DNA of 64,000 bases from contig CAMDBT010000005.1 in assembly GCA_945889475.1 (NCBI GenBank), forward strand, positions 38,821 through 102,820, written 5' to 3'. The number at the start of each line of letters is the position of its first letter. Position 1 is the first letter of the stretch. This DNA is from Bifidobacterium breve. GTDB lineage: Bacteria; Actinomycetota; Thermoleophilia; Solirubrobacterales; Solirubrobacteraceae. Of this stretch, positions 27,216 through 35,988 are shown in pieces. The translations under genes were made by a program, and so were the position numbers. The notes beneath the pieces are model-generated. The model was not told the DNA's origin. It made no database searches and saw only the letters and a list, made by a program, of their open reading frames with translations.

Positions 27216-28094
27216 ATGGAATCAACAATCAACATCTCATCCTCCCTGCCTGACGAGGTTCGCGAACCGACCACGGTCGCAGACCCCGTTGATCAGCTGC
27301 TGCGGCGCGCCTCGCAGTACCGCCTGCTGCGCCCAAGCGAAGAGCTCGAACTCGCGAAGCGCATCGAGCGCGGTGACCTGCGCGCCAAGGAGCTGATGAT
27401 CAACTCCAACCTGCGCCTTGTGGTTTCGATCGCGCGGCGCTACCAGGGCCTCGGGCTCGGGATGTCCGACCTAGTGCAGGAAGGGATGATCGGACTAATC
27501 CGCGCAGCCGAGAAGTTCGACTACCGCAAGGGATTCCGCTTCTCGACCTACGCCACGCTCTGGATTCGCCAGGCGATTCAGCGCGGCCTTGATAACACGG
27601 CCCGCACGGTCCGCCTGCCCGCCAACGTTGCCCAGCAGACACGCAAGGTTGAGCGCGTAGCCGCCGACCTCGCAGCCAAGCTGGAGCGCGACCCGACCGC
27701 AGAAGAGATCGCCGCCGAAACCGGGTTTGAGCCGGACGAGGTTGAACGCCTGCGCAAGCTCGACACCAAGCCCGCAAGCCTCGATGCCCGCGTTGGCGAG
27801 GACGATTCAGCGAGCCTTGGCGAGCTACTCGACAGCGACGCACCGACGCCCGAAGAGCAGGTCGGCGACGACGACGTTTCAGCGCAGATCGACCGTGCGC
27901 TCGAGGAGCTTCCGATCGCCGAGCGTCAGATGATTGAGCTTCGCTTCGGTCGCAGAGGCGAGTCGCCACACACCACCGCACAGGCCGGCCGGCGCCTCGG
28001 CGTCAGCACCGCTGAAGCGCAGCGGCTCGAGAAGCGCGCACTCTCGCGCCTCGCGACGCTGGAGCGCATCAACGCGCTCCACGACGCAGCCTAA
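27216..28094 (+). CDS. Sigma-70 family RNA polymerase sigma factor (RpoD-like, non-canonical)
   Basis: Region 2 [61 protein letters not shown]; region 3; region 4 [16 protein letters not shown]. Confidence 0.9.
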   Translation: MESTINISSSLPDEVREPTTVADPVDQLLRRASQYRLLRPSEELELAKRIERGDLRAKELMINSNLRLVVSIARRYQGLGLGMSDLVQEGMIGLIRAAEKFDYRKGFRFSTYATLWIRQAIQRGLDNTARTVRLPANVAQQTRKVERVAADLAAKLERDPTAEEIAAETGFEPDEVERLRKLDTKPASLDARVGEDDSASLGELLDSDAPTPEEQVGDDDVSAQIDRALEELPIAERQMIELRFGRRGESPHTTAQAGRRLGVSTAEAQRLEKRALSRLATLERINALHDAA

Positions 28095-28119
28095 ACACTC
28101 GGCACGCGGCTCGTTCGCG

Positions 28120-30876
28120 CTAACCGTGAACCTTGACCGCAACGCTGCGGCTGTGGCCCTGCGCGAACGGATGGTCGGGGCGTGGCGCTACGCGGACACG
28201 GAAGCGGTAGGTGACCGTGCGACCGAACGTCGCCGTAAAGCGGTAGCTCGAACGCCAACGACCGGAACGGTCGCAGCGAAGCCCTTCGGTCTTGACCGGC
28301 TGCCAGACGCGGCGTAGCGGGTTGTAGCCCTGGAGCTCGATCTCGCGGCCCTTCTTCGGCAGGTGACCACCGGCGAGCTGCCCCCAGAAACGCGCCGCCT
28401 GGCCGTTGCGCAGCGAGCGGCGGGCAACGTGAATCGTGATCACGGCGGGAACCTCGAGCCGGACTGAGTTGCTGGTCGCGCCGGTGCTCGTGATGCTCTG
28501 CTCAGCAACCAGCGTCAGTGAGCGGCTGGAGGCAGCTCTGATTGGGATCCGGATCCGGCCATCACGATCGGTTGTTCGTGCGGCGCGTGCGCGCCAAGCG
28601 CCAGCTCCGATCCGTTCACGCAGCTCGACGCCGGTTCCAACCATCGGCAGGCCGCGACTGTCGGTCAGCAGCCCTTCGATCGTCGCCGTCTTGCCGAGCG
28701 CAACGCTCTGCTGCGCTTTCGCCGCGCCGCGCGCGCCGCGAAGCGTGGCGCGCAGCGTCGGGTGCATCCGCAGCGGCAGCGTTATCAGCCCCGGGCTACC
28801 GTCGGCGAACTGAGTCAAGAGCGCTTCGTTGCCGGCGCAGTCGGCGACACGCCAGCGTGCCTGATACTCCCCGGCCGGGAGCCGATCATCCGGCACTAGG
28901 CCCCAGACCGCGCGCGACTCGGCGTGGCCTTCGATGTACTCCCAGCTGCGCTCGCCGACGCGGCGCAGCTCCAGCACCGCAGAGGCGATACAGCCCTCGT
29001 CAACGCTGGCCGTAAGGCGGCGCGGATCGCTGGCGTCCGGGTGCACAAGTGAGCCGGTCGGGCGATGGCTATCAATCCGGTAGCTAACAGTTTGCGGCGC
29101 GCTCGCGTTACCGGCGGCGTCAACAGCGCGGGCGCTGACGGCATGGATGCCGTCCTCGGCCAAGCTGATAGAAGCTCCGCCGCCGCGCACGCGCCGGGGC
29201 GCTTGGTCGTCAACTTGGTACTCGACGTAGCCACCATCTTCGATCGGCTGCCCGTCCGGCGCAGCGGTCATTCCCGAAAGCCCCGCCTGATCGGTCGCCT
29301 TCGCGAGCAGCTCGATCGGCCTCGGGAACCACTCTTCGCGGCGTGGCTGCTCGCCAGCGGCGGGCGCGAGCGTGAGCGTAGGCGCGCTGCGGTCGATCCC
29401 AACTTCGCTGCGGCCGACCTCGACGGCGGCGACCCCGGCGCCGCTGATCGCACGCGCACCAATAACGGTTGTCCCTTCCGGCAGCTGCCCGAGGCTGACC
29501 GTTGCCTTCTCACCGCCAACGCTGGCCACCGAACCTGGGGCGGTTCCGTCGCTGCTAACCGCATAGCCCGCGATCCCTGATGGCCCCCGCGGCGCCAGCG
29601 GATCGGGCGTTAGCTGAAGCGAAGCCGGAGTTCGACCATCGCTCCAGCGCTTCGGGCCTGCGAGCTGCGAGCGGCCGGGAATTATCGGGTCGTAGCGGAG
29701 CGGCTGCGACCAGCCGCTTGGCTGCCCAGCGCGAAGCGCGTCGCTGGCGCTGACCCGCGCCTGCCACTCACCGGCGGCCGGGATGTGAACGCTCAGCGCA
29801 GCGGTCGGCGCCGCTCCGGCCGATTGGCAATCGCTGCCGTCGGTGCGGCAAAGCTCCCAGCCAAGCGACCTAATGCCCGAGCCGCCGGCGCCATCACGGG
29901 CATCAAGCGCGAGCACCGGATCGGCGTCGGCGCTCCATCCAGCGCCGCCACTGCGCTGCGGTCGGTCGACGGTAGGCGCCGTGTTGTCGACGTTGATCTG
30001 CGTCCGTTGATCGGCGCCGTTGCCCGCCGCGTCAATGGCGCGAGCAACAATGCGGTGCGGGCCGTCGCTGAGCTGGCGCGTGTCAACGGTCGCGTCGGCG
30101 CCGCCGTTTGGGCAAGGGGACATCGAGTACTGGTCACAGCGGTGGTCAACGCCGCTGACGGTCGTGCCGTCGACACTGATCACGGCGCTACGGATCCCGG
30201 CCGGATCGCTGGCCTCAAAGCCGCTGGGTATGGCGCCGGCCAGCCAGTCGCCGCCGGAAGCCAGCGCGCCGCTCATCGCGCCGACCGCGGGGCCGTGGTC
30301 GTCACGGACCTGAAGGATCACGTCGCTCAGCGTCGTCGTCGCCTGAACCGTGTTGCGTCGGCAGCCGCCGCCAAGAGCGCAGATCACCATCAATCGCAGC
30401 CGCGTCGTCGACAGGCCGTCGAGCACGACCGGAACACTCGGCGCGCCGCTCCAAGCGCAGGGCGATGGGACTCCACACCAACGGAAACCATTGTCGTCGG
30501 CAATACCGGCGCGCCAGCCCTCAATATTGGCGGCAGCCTTCTGGTCATAGGCGGTGGCCTTGGCCCGCATCCCGGTGATCACGCTGCCGGCTGGAGCGAC
30601 GGCCTCCAGCGCGCCCCAAGTGAAGGCGCTGGCAGTACCGGCGCCAAGGCCGTTGCGGACCTGCATCCCCAGTAGCGGGACTGCGTTGCAGGAGCGATTG
30701 GAGGCGACCATCGTCGAGCCGACGGCGACGAAAGCGCGGTTGATGGCGCTGCCATCGCAAGCGCGAACCTCGTAAATGCCGGCCTGCGCGCCGGTGGCGA
30801 AGATCATCATTGCCAGCAGCGCCGTCAGCGCAGCGGCCGAGAAGAGGAGCGAGCGCAGTGGAGTCACTCTCGCCAT
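28120..30876 (-). CDS. Large secreted multi-domain (Ig-like) protein
   Basis: 918 aa with signal peptide; repeated DGxHxVxARAxDAAGN-type segments (GPHRIVARAIDAAGNGA, GIHAVSARAVDAAGNAS). Confidence 0.7.
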   Translation of the reverse strand: MARVTPLRSLLFSAAALTALLAMMIFATGAQAGIYEVRACDGSAINRAFVAVGSTMVASNRSCNAVPLLGMQVRNGLGAGTASAFTWGALEAVAPAGSVITGMRAKATAYDQKAAANIEGWRAGIADDNGFRWCGVPSPCAWSGAPSVPVVLDGLSTTRLRLMVICALGGGCRRNTVQATTTLSDVILQVRDDHGPAVGAMSGALASGGDWLAGAIPSGFEASDPAGIRSAVISVDGTTVSGVDHRCDQYSMSPCPNGGADATVDTRQLSDGPHRIVARAIDAAGNGADQRTQINVDNTAPTVDRPQRSGGAGWSADADPVLALDARDGAGGSGIRSLGWELCRTDGSDCQSAGAAPTAALSVHIPAAGEWQARVSASDALRAGQPSGWSQPLRYDPIIPGRSQLAGPKRWSDGRTPASLQLTPDPLAPRGPSGIAGYAVSSDGTAPGSVASVGGEKATVSLGQLPEGTTVIGARAISGAGVAAVEVGRSEVGIDRSAPTLTLAPAAGEQPRREEWFPRPIELLAKATDQAGLSGMTAAPDGQPIEDGGYVEYQVDDQAPRRVRGGGASISLAEDGIHAVSARAVDAAGNASAPQTVSYRIDSHRPTGSLVHPDASDPRRLTASVDEGCIASAVLELRRVGERSWEYIEGHAESRAVWGLVPDDRLPAGEYQARWRVADCAGNEALLTQFADGSPGLITLPLRMHPTLRATLRGARGAAKAQQSVALGKTATIEGLLTDSRGLPMVGTGVELRERIGAGAWRARAARTTDRDGRIRIPIRAASSRSLTLVAEQSITSTGATSNSVRLEVPAVITIHVARRSLRNGQAARFWGQLAGGHLPKKGREIELQGYNPLRRVWQPVKTEGLRCDRSGRWRSSYRFTATFGRTVTYRFRVRVAPRPDHPFAQGHSRSVAVKVHG

Positions 30877-30950
30877 AGGCGCCAGCCAGCAAACTTCACC
30901 CCCGTTGCGCCTGCTTCAATCCAAACATCGACAATTAGGAGCCCCCGAGA

Positions 30951-31412
30951 ATGGTCACAAGCGGCAAGAAAGCACCTCCCTTCAAACTTCCCGACGAGAA
31001 CGGCGAGGCGCTTTCGCTGAGCGAACTAAAAGGCCAGACCGTCGTCCTCTACTTCTACCCGAAGGCCTCAACGCCGGGCTGCACGACGCAGGCCTGCGGC
31101 GTTCGCGACCACCTCAAGGACTACAAGAAGGAAGGCGTCCGCGTAATCGGCGTCTCACCCGACCCGGTCGCGAAGGTCAAGAGCTTCCACGACGCTCAGA
31201 AGCTGAACTTCACGCTGCTGGCCGACGAAGACCACGCCGTTTGCGAGAGCTACGGCGTCTGGGCGGAGAAGTCGATGTACGGAAGGAAGTACTGGGGCGC
31301 GCTGCGGACGACATTCATCATCGACGATCAAGGAACGGTGCGCCAGGTGATCGAGAAGGTCTCGCCGAAGTCGCATGACGACGAGGTGCTGGCAGCGCTG
31401 GCCAGCCTGTGA
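30951..31412 (+). CDS. bcp: Thioredoxin-dependent peroxiredoxin (Bcp/PrxQ-like)
   Basis: GKKAPPFKLPDENG, VVLYFYPKASTPGCTTQACGVRDHLKDYK, VIGVSPDPVAKVKSF. Confidence 0.9.
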   Translation: MVTSGKKAPPFKLPDENGEALSLSELKGQTVVLYFYPKASTPGCTTQACGVRDHLKDYKKEGVRVIGVSPDPVAKVKSFHDAQKLNFTLLADEDHAVCESYGVWAEKSMYGRKYWGALRTTFIIDDQGTVRQVIEKVSPKSHDDEVLAALASL

Positions 31413-31446
31413 GCGGCGACAGCGCAAGAAGCGCGATGATCGGGCG

Positions 31447-32109
31447 ATGAGTCTTCCGGCAGCGGTGATCTTTGATAACGATGGACTGACGCTCGACAGC
31501 GAGGAGCTGTGGACGCAGTCCGAGCAGCAGCTGTTTGCAGCGCACGGAATCGAGTTCAGCGACGAGCACAAGATCGCCTTGCTAGGTAACTCTGGCCCCC
31601 ACGCCGCGACGATTCTTGCGCGTGAGCTCGGCCGCCCAGACGACGAAGGTCCGGCCCTAGTTGAGGAGATGAACCGGCTCGTTTACGTGGCGCTTGAGGA
31701 GGGCTGCGAACCGATGCCCGGCGCGGTAGAGCTGCTGACCGCGCTAGCGGCGGCCGGCGTGCCGGTTGCGCTCTGCTCCAATTCACCACGAGGCTTTGTT
31801 GACCGAGCGATCGCAGCAGCCGAGCTAACCCACTGCTTCGGAACGGTCGTCACTGCCGAGGATGTCGAACACGGCAAACCGGCGCCCGACCCGTACCTCG
31901 AGGCGGCGCGCCGACTCGGCGTTGACGCGGCCGACTGCGTGGCGCTCGAGGACTCGCCACCGGGCGCCGCCAGCGCGAAAGCTGCCGGCATGACGGTTTA
32001 CGTGATCCCCTCGTTTGACGAGGCTAACTTCGCTGGAGCGGCGGACCAAACGTTCAGCTCGCTGGCCGATCCGCAGCTACTGGCAGCGATCGGGCTCGAT
32101 ACGGCGTAG
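31447..32109 (+). CDS. HAD-superfamily hydrolase, phosphoglucomutase-like
   Basis: VIFDNDGLTLDSEELW, ALCSNSPRGFVDRAI, GKPAPDPYLEAARRLGV, ALEDSPPGAASAKAAGM. Confidence 0.85.
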   Translation: MSLPAAVIFDNDGLTLDSEELWTQSEQQLFAAHGIEFSDEHKIALLGNSGPHAATILARELGRPDDEGPALVEEMNRLVYVALEEGCEPMPGAVELLTALAAAGVPVALCSNSPRGFVDRAIAAAELTHCFGTVVTAEDVEHGKPAPDPYLEAARRLGVDAADCVALEDSPPGAASAKAAGMTVYVIPSFDEANFAGAADQTFSSLADPQLLAAIGLDTA

Positions 32110-32163
32110 CGCGCTTACTACGCCGGTGAAGGTAACCGGCGGCGCGAGTCGTACCCTTGGCCA

Positions 32164-33141
32164 GTGGAGAGCGCAGCGATAACCGACGGATTTCAAACAA
32201 TCTACGAAGCGGTCCGCAGCTTCGTTGACAGCTTCGCCAAGGTCGAACCGATCCCGCTGCTGCTGGGAATGGTCATCTTCGTGCTGTACCTCTCGATGCG
32301 GGCGCTGGCGCTTTACAACACGGTCAGCGCCGCTTACCCCGACGAGCGGATCCCCTACCGCAACATCTGGGGCGCCTACATCGCCGCCTACGGCTTCAAC
32401 AACCTCGTACCGGCGCGCGGCGGCGACATAATCAAGTTCTTCCTCGTCAAGGTTTCGGTTCCGCACTCGACCTACCCGGCGATCGGCGCGGCGTTCGTCG
32501 TCGAATCGATCTTCGACCTGACGATGGCGATCCCGATCCTGACCTTCGCCTTCACCGAAGGCGTCTTCCCAAATACGCCTGAGCTGCCAAAGCTTGGCAC
32601 GCTCGACCTTTCATTCCTTTCGACCGACCCACAGATGACGCTCTTCATCGTCACCGGCCTCACGCTGCTGGCACTGGTCGCCTTCGCCTTCTTGTCACGC
32701 CGCGTCGTCGCCTTCTGGTTCAACGTCCGCCAAGGCTTCACGATTCTCAGCGACTGGCGCCGCTATCTGCGTCAAGTCTGGCTGGTGCAGTTCGGCGGCT
32801 GGCTGCTGCGCTGCACAGCCTTCTGGCTGCTGCTCGACGCCTTCGGGATTGGCGGCTCGGTCCGCAACGTGATGCTGGTGCTCGCGATCAATGCCGTCGC
32901 CGCGCTGGTCCCCTTCACGCCGGGTGGCGCAGGCGTGCAGCAGGCGCTGCTGGTGACCGTCTTTGGCGCCGCCGCGGCAGTTGCCGCCTACTCGGTCGGC
33001 CAGCAGATCGCGATCGCGATCGTCTCGATCGCCGTCGGCTTCCTCGCGCTGCTGACGATCTTCGGCTTCCGCTCGTTCGGCGACGTGCGCAGGGCCGGCA
33101 AGGCGCACCGAGCCGAAGAGAAGGCTGCAGGCGGCGGCTAG
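32164..33141 (+). CDS. Lysylphosphatidylglycerol synthase TM region/flippase-like membrane protein
   Basis: 325 aa; YGFNNLVPARGGDIIKFFLVK and LVPFTPGGAGVQQALLV motifs of the UPF0104/AglD-like family. Confidence 0.7.
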   Translation: MESAAITDGFQTIYEAVRSFVDSFAKVEPIPLLLGMVIFVLYLSMRALALYNTVSAAYPDERIPYRNIWGAYIAAYGFNNLVPARGGDIIKFFLVKVSVPHSTYPAIGAAFVVESIFDLTMAIPILTFAFTEGVFPNTPELPKLGTLDLSFLSTDPQMTLFIVTGLTLLALVAFAFLSRRVVAFWFNVRQGFTILSDWRRYLRQVWLVQFGGWLLRCTAFWLLLDAFGIGGSVRNVMLVLAINAVAALVPFTPGGAGVQQALLVTVFGAAAAVAAYSVGQQIAIAIVSIAVGFLALLTIFGFRSFGDVRRAGKAHRAEEKAAGGG

Positions 33142-33413
33142 CGCAAGCCTTGACGCGCTTCGCGCACCAGCGCGACCGCTTCAGGGAAGATCGTTGCCAT
33201 CAGCGAGCGAATCTGCTCGGCCTGCTCAGCGGCCGTGCCTTGAACGTTGACTCTGCCGATCGCGGCGACCGTCATGTCGACGGCTAGCTTGATCGCGTTG
33301 TCGGCCCAAGCAAGCGTCTGCTGGCTCGACATCTGCTCAGCGAACTCGGCCATCCTGCGCTGCAGCTCCTCGGGGTCACCGAAAATGTCGCCAAGTCCAC
33401 CAGGGCCTTCCAT
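33138..33413 (-). CDS. Small hypothetical protein
   Basis: 91 aa; MEGPGGLGDIFGDPEELQRRMAEFAEQM; 4-nt convergent overlap with previous gene. Confidence 0.5.
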   Translation of the reverse strand: MEGPGGLGDIFGDPEELQRRMAEFAEQMSSQQTLAWADNAIKLAVDMTVAAIGRVNVQGTAAEQAEQIRSLMATIFPEAVALVREARQGLR

Positions 33414-33428
33414 GCTGTAATCCTAGCG

Positions 33429-34163
33429 ATGACGCCGCTCGCAGCAGCTGTGGGAGTTCAGCTTCACTACTCGGACGGCGGCGACGGGGAGCCGCTGCTC
33501 GCGATCCACGGGATCGGCGGCAGCGGTTAGCTGCTTATGGAGCAGCTAGCGCCGCTGGCTCACCGCAGCCGCGTGATCGCTTACGACCGACGCGGCTACG
33601 GGACAAGCGAGGCTCCGGAGCCATACTTGGCGACGACTGTCAGCGAGCAGAGCGAAGACGCAGCGGCGTTGCTCGGCGCGCTCGGCGCCAGCCCGGCGCG
33701 TATGCTCGGGGTTGGATTCGGCGCGCTGATCGCGCTCGACCTCTGCCTGCGCCACGATGATCTGATCAGCGGAGCGCTGCTCGTTGACCCGCCGCTCTAT
33801 TCGCTAGAGCGCGAGTCAACGCGAGAACTGGCCGATCAACGAGGGGCGATCGAAGCGGCGTTGTTGGCCGGCAGCCGCGACGAGGCGATCGCAGCGCTAG
33901 TCGGGCCAGCGGCCAGCGTCGAGCTGCTCGCTAACGCGCAGCAAAGCAGCGCAGCGTGCTTCGCCGACTATGGCGGCCTCGCGAGCCTCGAAGTCAGACG
34001 CGGGCAGCTGCGCGAGTGCCAGCTTCCAATCCGCATCCTCTCGACGCCCGCTGCCTCAGCTGCGTTGGCGCGAATCGCAGGCGAGCTTGACGCGCTACTC
34101 GGCAACTCGGTGCTGCTTGCTGGCGACGACCTTGCAGCGGCGGCCGAGGCGCTGCTCAGTTGA
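33429..34163 (+). pseudogene. Alpha/beta hydrolase interrupted by an in-frame TAG at 33528-33530
   Basis: ATG at 33429 encodes MTPLAAAVGVQLHYSDGGDGEPLLAIHGIGGSG*LLMEQLAPLAHRSRVIAYDRRGYGTSE; frame is shared across the stop. Confidence 0.7.
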
Positions 34164-34191
34164 ACGGCGTGGCGCGTAGACTCCCCCCTCG

Positions 34192-35148
34192 ATGAGCCCA
34201 CTACTACCGCAGAAGGCGCCGCCCGGCCCGCCTCAGGATCCGACGATCACGCTGGCTTGGGAAGCAGCCAACCGCAAACGGGCAGCCGCCTGCGCTTGGA
34301 CCGCTGCACTGCTGACGATCGTCGGTGCGATGCTCTCGAGCTTCGCGCTCGCCGGACTTCCGACCTTCGACAGCGCCGCGGTCACTGCGACCGACGCGAT
34401 GCGCGAGCTGATCGCTGGCAACCCAATCCCGCCTGGCAAGGTGTCGCTGCGTGCGGAGTGGCTGAGCAGCCGCCTGACGATGCCGATCATCGGCACCGTT
34501 TTCTACGGCATCGGTTCGCTGTTGATCTTTGGCGTGATCGTCTTCCTCTTCAAGGCGACCCGTGCACGTAGCCCGGGCTTCGGTCAGCTAACGCTGATCG
34601 CGGGAGCGGTCGGCGCTATCGCCTTCGCTGTTGGCCGCACCGTCGCGCAGCTGAGCTACTTCTTCGCGATCGCAGACTTCAGCGGCGGCAACAACCTGCA
34701 GGCGACCGAGGCCCAGACCGGTGGCGCCTTCGTCGCCGGTCAGTACCTTTGGCAGCTCGGCGCCTTCGCGATCGGCTTCGCCTTCGTGATGCTGGGCCTC
34801 AACGCGATGCGCGTCGGACTGCTGACGCGCTTCATGGGCGTGATGGCGATGGTCGTCGGCGCGACCTTCATTCTGCCGCTCGATCAGCAGGGCGTGCTGA
34901 GGGCGTTCTGGCTGGCAATCGTTGGCTTCATCTTTATGCTTCGTTGGCCTGGTGGAAGAATCCCGCCAGCTTGGCTCAGCGGCAAGTCCGAGCCGTGGCC
35001 GAGCATGGCTGCGGCGCGGGCGCAGAAGGAGGCCGGGAGTCCGCCCGATTCGGCCCCGGCGCCGACGCTGCCCACCGCATCTGGCAACGGCAGCGGCGAC
35101 GTAGAGACGGCCGGGCAGCTGCGCAAGAAGCGCAAGCGCAAGCGGTAG
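34192..35148 (+). CDS. Multi-TM hypothetical protein with a basic tail
   Basis: 318 aa with several hydrophobic helices; ends QLRKKRKRKR. Confidence 0.6.
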   Translation: MSPLLPQKAPPGPPQDPTITLAWEAANRKRAAACAWTAALLTIVGAMLSSFALAGLPTFDSAAVTATDAMRELIAGNPIPPGKVSLRAEWLSSRLTMPIIGTVFYGIGSLLIFGVIVFLFKATRARSPGFGQLTLIAGAVGAIAFAVGRTVAQLSYFFAIADFSGGNNLQATEAQTGGAFVAGQYLWQLGAFAIGFAFVMLGLNAMRVGLLTRFMGVMAMVVGATFILPLDQQGVLRAFWLAIVGFIFMLRWPGGRIPPAWLSGKSEPWPSMAAARAQKEAGSPPDSAPAPTLPTASGNGSGDVETAGQLRKKRKRKR

Positions 35149-35175
35149 CCACGGCTGCTGAGCTAGGCTTCTGCG

Positions 35176-35973
35176 ATGGCGCTAGAGAGTCCGTCTGCTT
35201 CAACAACCGTCCTAATCACAGGCGCCTCGTCAGGGATCGGCGCTGAGCTGGCACGTCAGCTCGCTTCGCGCGGGCACGGCGTAACGCTGGTCGCGCGCCG
35301 CGCCGACCGACTCGAAGAGCTTGCCGCCGAGCTCACTGAACGCCACCAGATCACGGCGACAGTGATCCCCTGCGACCTCGGTGACGCGGTCGCCCGCGCC
35401 GAACTGATTGACGGCCTCAGCGCTGGCCCGGCGCTGGCGGGGCTCTGCAACAACGCCGGCTACGGAATCAGCGGCAAGCTCGTGAACAACGACGCCGAGC
35501 GCGAACGGCAGATGATCGAGCTAAACGTCGTTGCCGTCCACGACCTTACGGTCCGCGTAGTAGCGGGCATGATCGAGCGCGGCAGCGGAGCGATCCTCAA
35601 CGTCGCATCAACGGCGGCCTTTCAGCCGCTACCGGGCTTTGCCAGCTACGCCGCGACGAAGGCCTTCGTGCTCTCATTCTCGGAGGCCCTCAACGCAGAA
35701 CTCTCAAACACCGGGGTCAGCTGCTCGGCCCTCTGCCCGGGCCCGGTCAAGACCGAGTTCGCCGGCGTTGCAGGCAGCACGATGATGGAGGACTCGCTGC
35801 CTGACTTCACGCTCGTCTCGGCCGAGGAGGTAGCGCGCAAGGCGGTCGACGCGATGGAGAACGGCAGCCGCACCGCAATTCCAGGAACCGCCAATCAGCT
35901 TCAGGCGCTGCTCGGCCGGATCGCACCGCGCTCGCTGGTGCTGCCGATTGCCAGCAAGATCAGCGGCCACTAA
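35176..35973 (+). CDS. SDR-family oxidoreductase
   Basis: VLITGASSGIGAELARQLASRG, NNAGYGISG, SYAATKAFV. Confidence 0.9.
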   Translation: MALESPSASTTVLITGASSGIGAELARQLASRGHGVTLVARRADRLEELAAELTERHQITATVIPCDLGDAVARAELIDGLSAGPALAGLCNNAGYGISGKLVNNDAERERQMIELNVVAVHDLTVRVVAGMIERGSGAILNVASTAAFQPLPGFASYAATKAFVLSFSEALNAELSNTGVSCSALCPGPVKTEFAGVAGSTMMEDSLPDFTLVSAEEVARKAVDAMENGSRTAIPGTANQLQALLGRIAPRSLVLPIASKISGH

Positions 35974-35988
35974 CCGCCGCCCGGGGAG

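Noticed and set aside
29785-30675. 296-aa plus-strand ORF
   Set aside because: Antisense to the 918-aa secreted protein; low-complexity Ala/Arg/Val composition.
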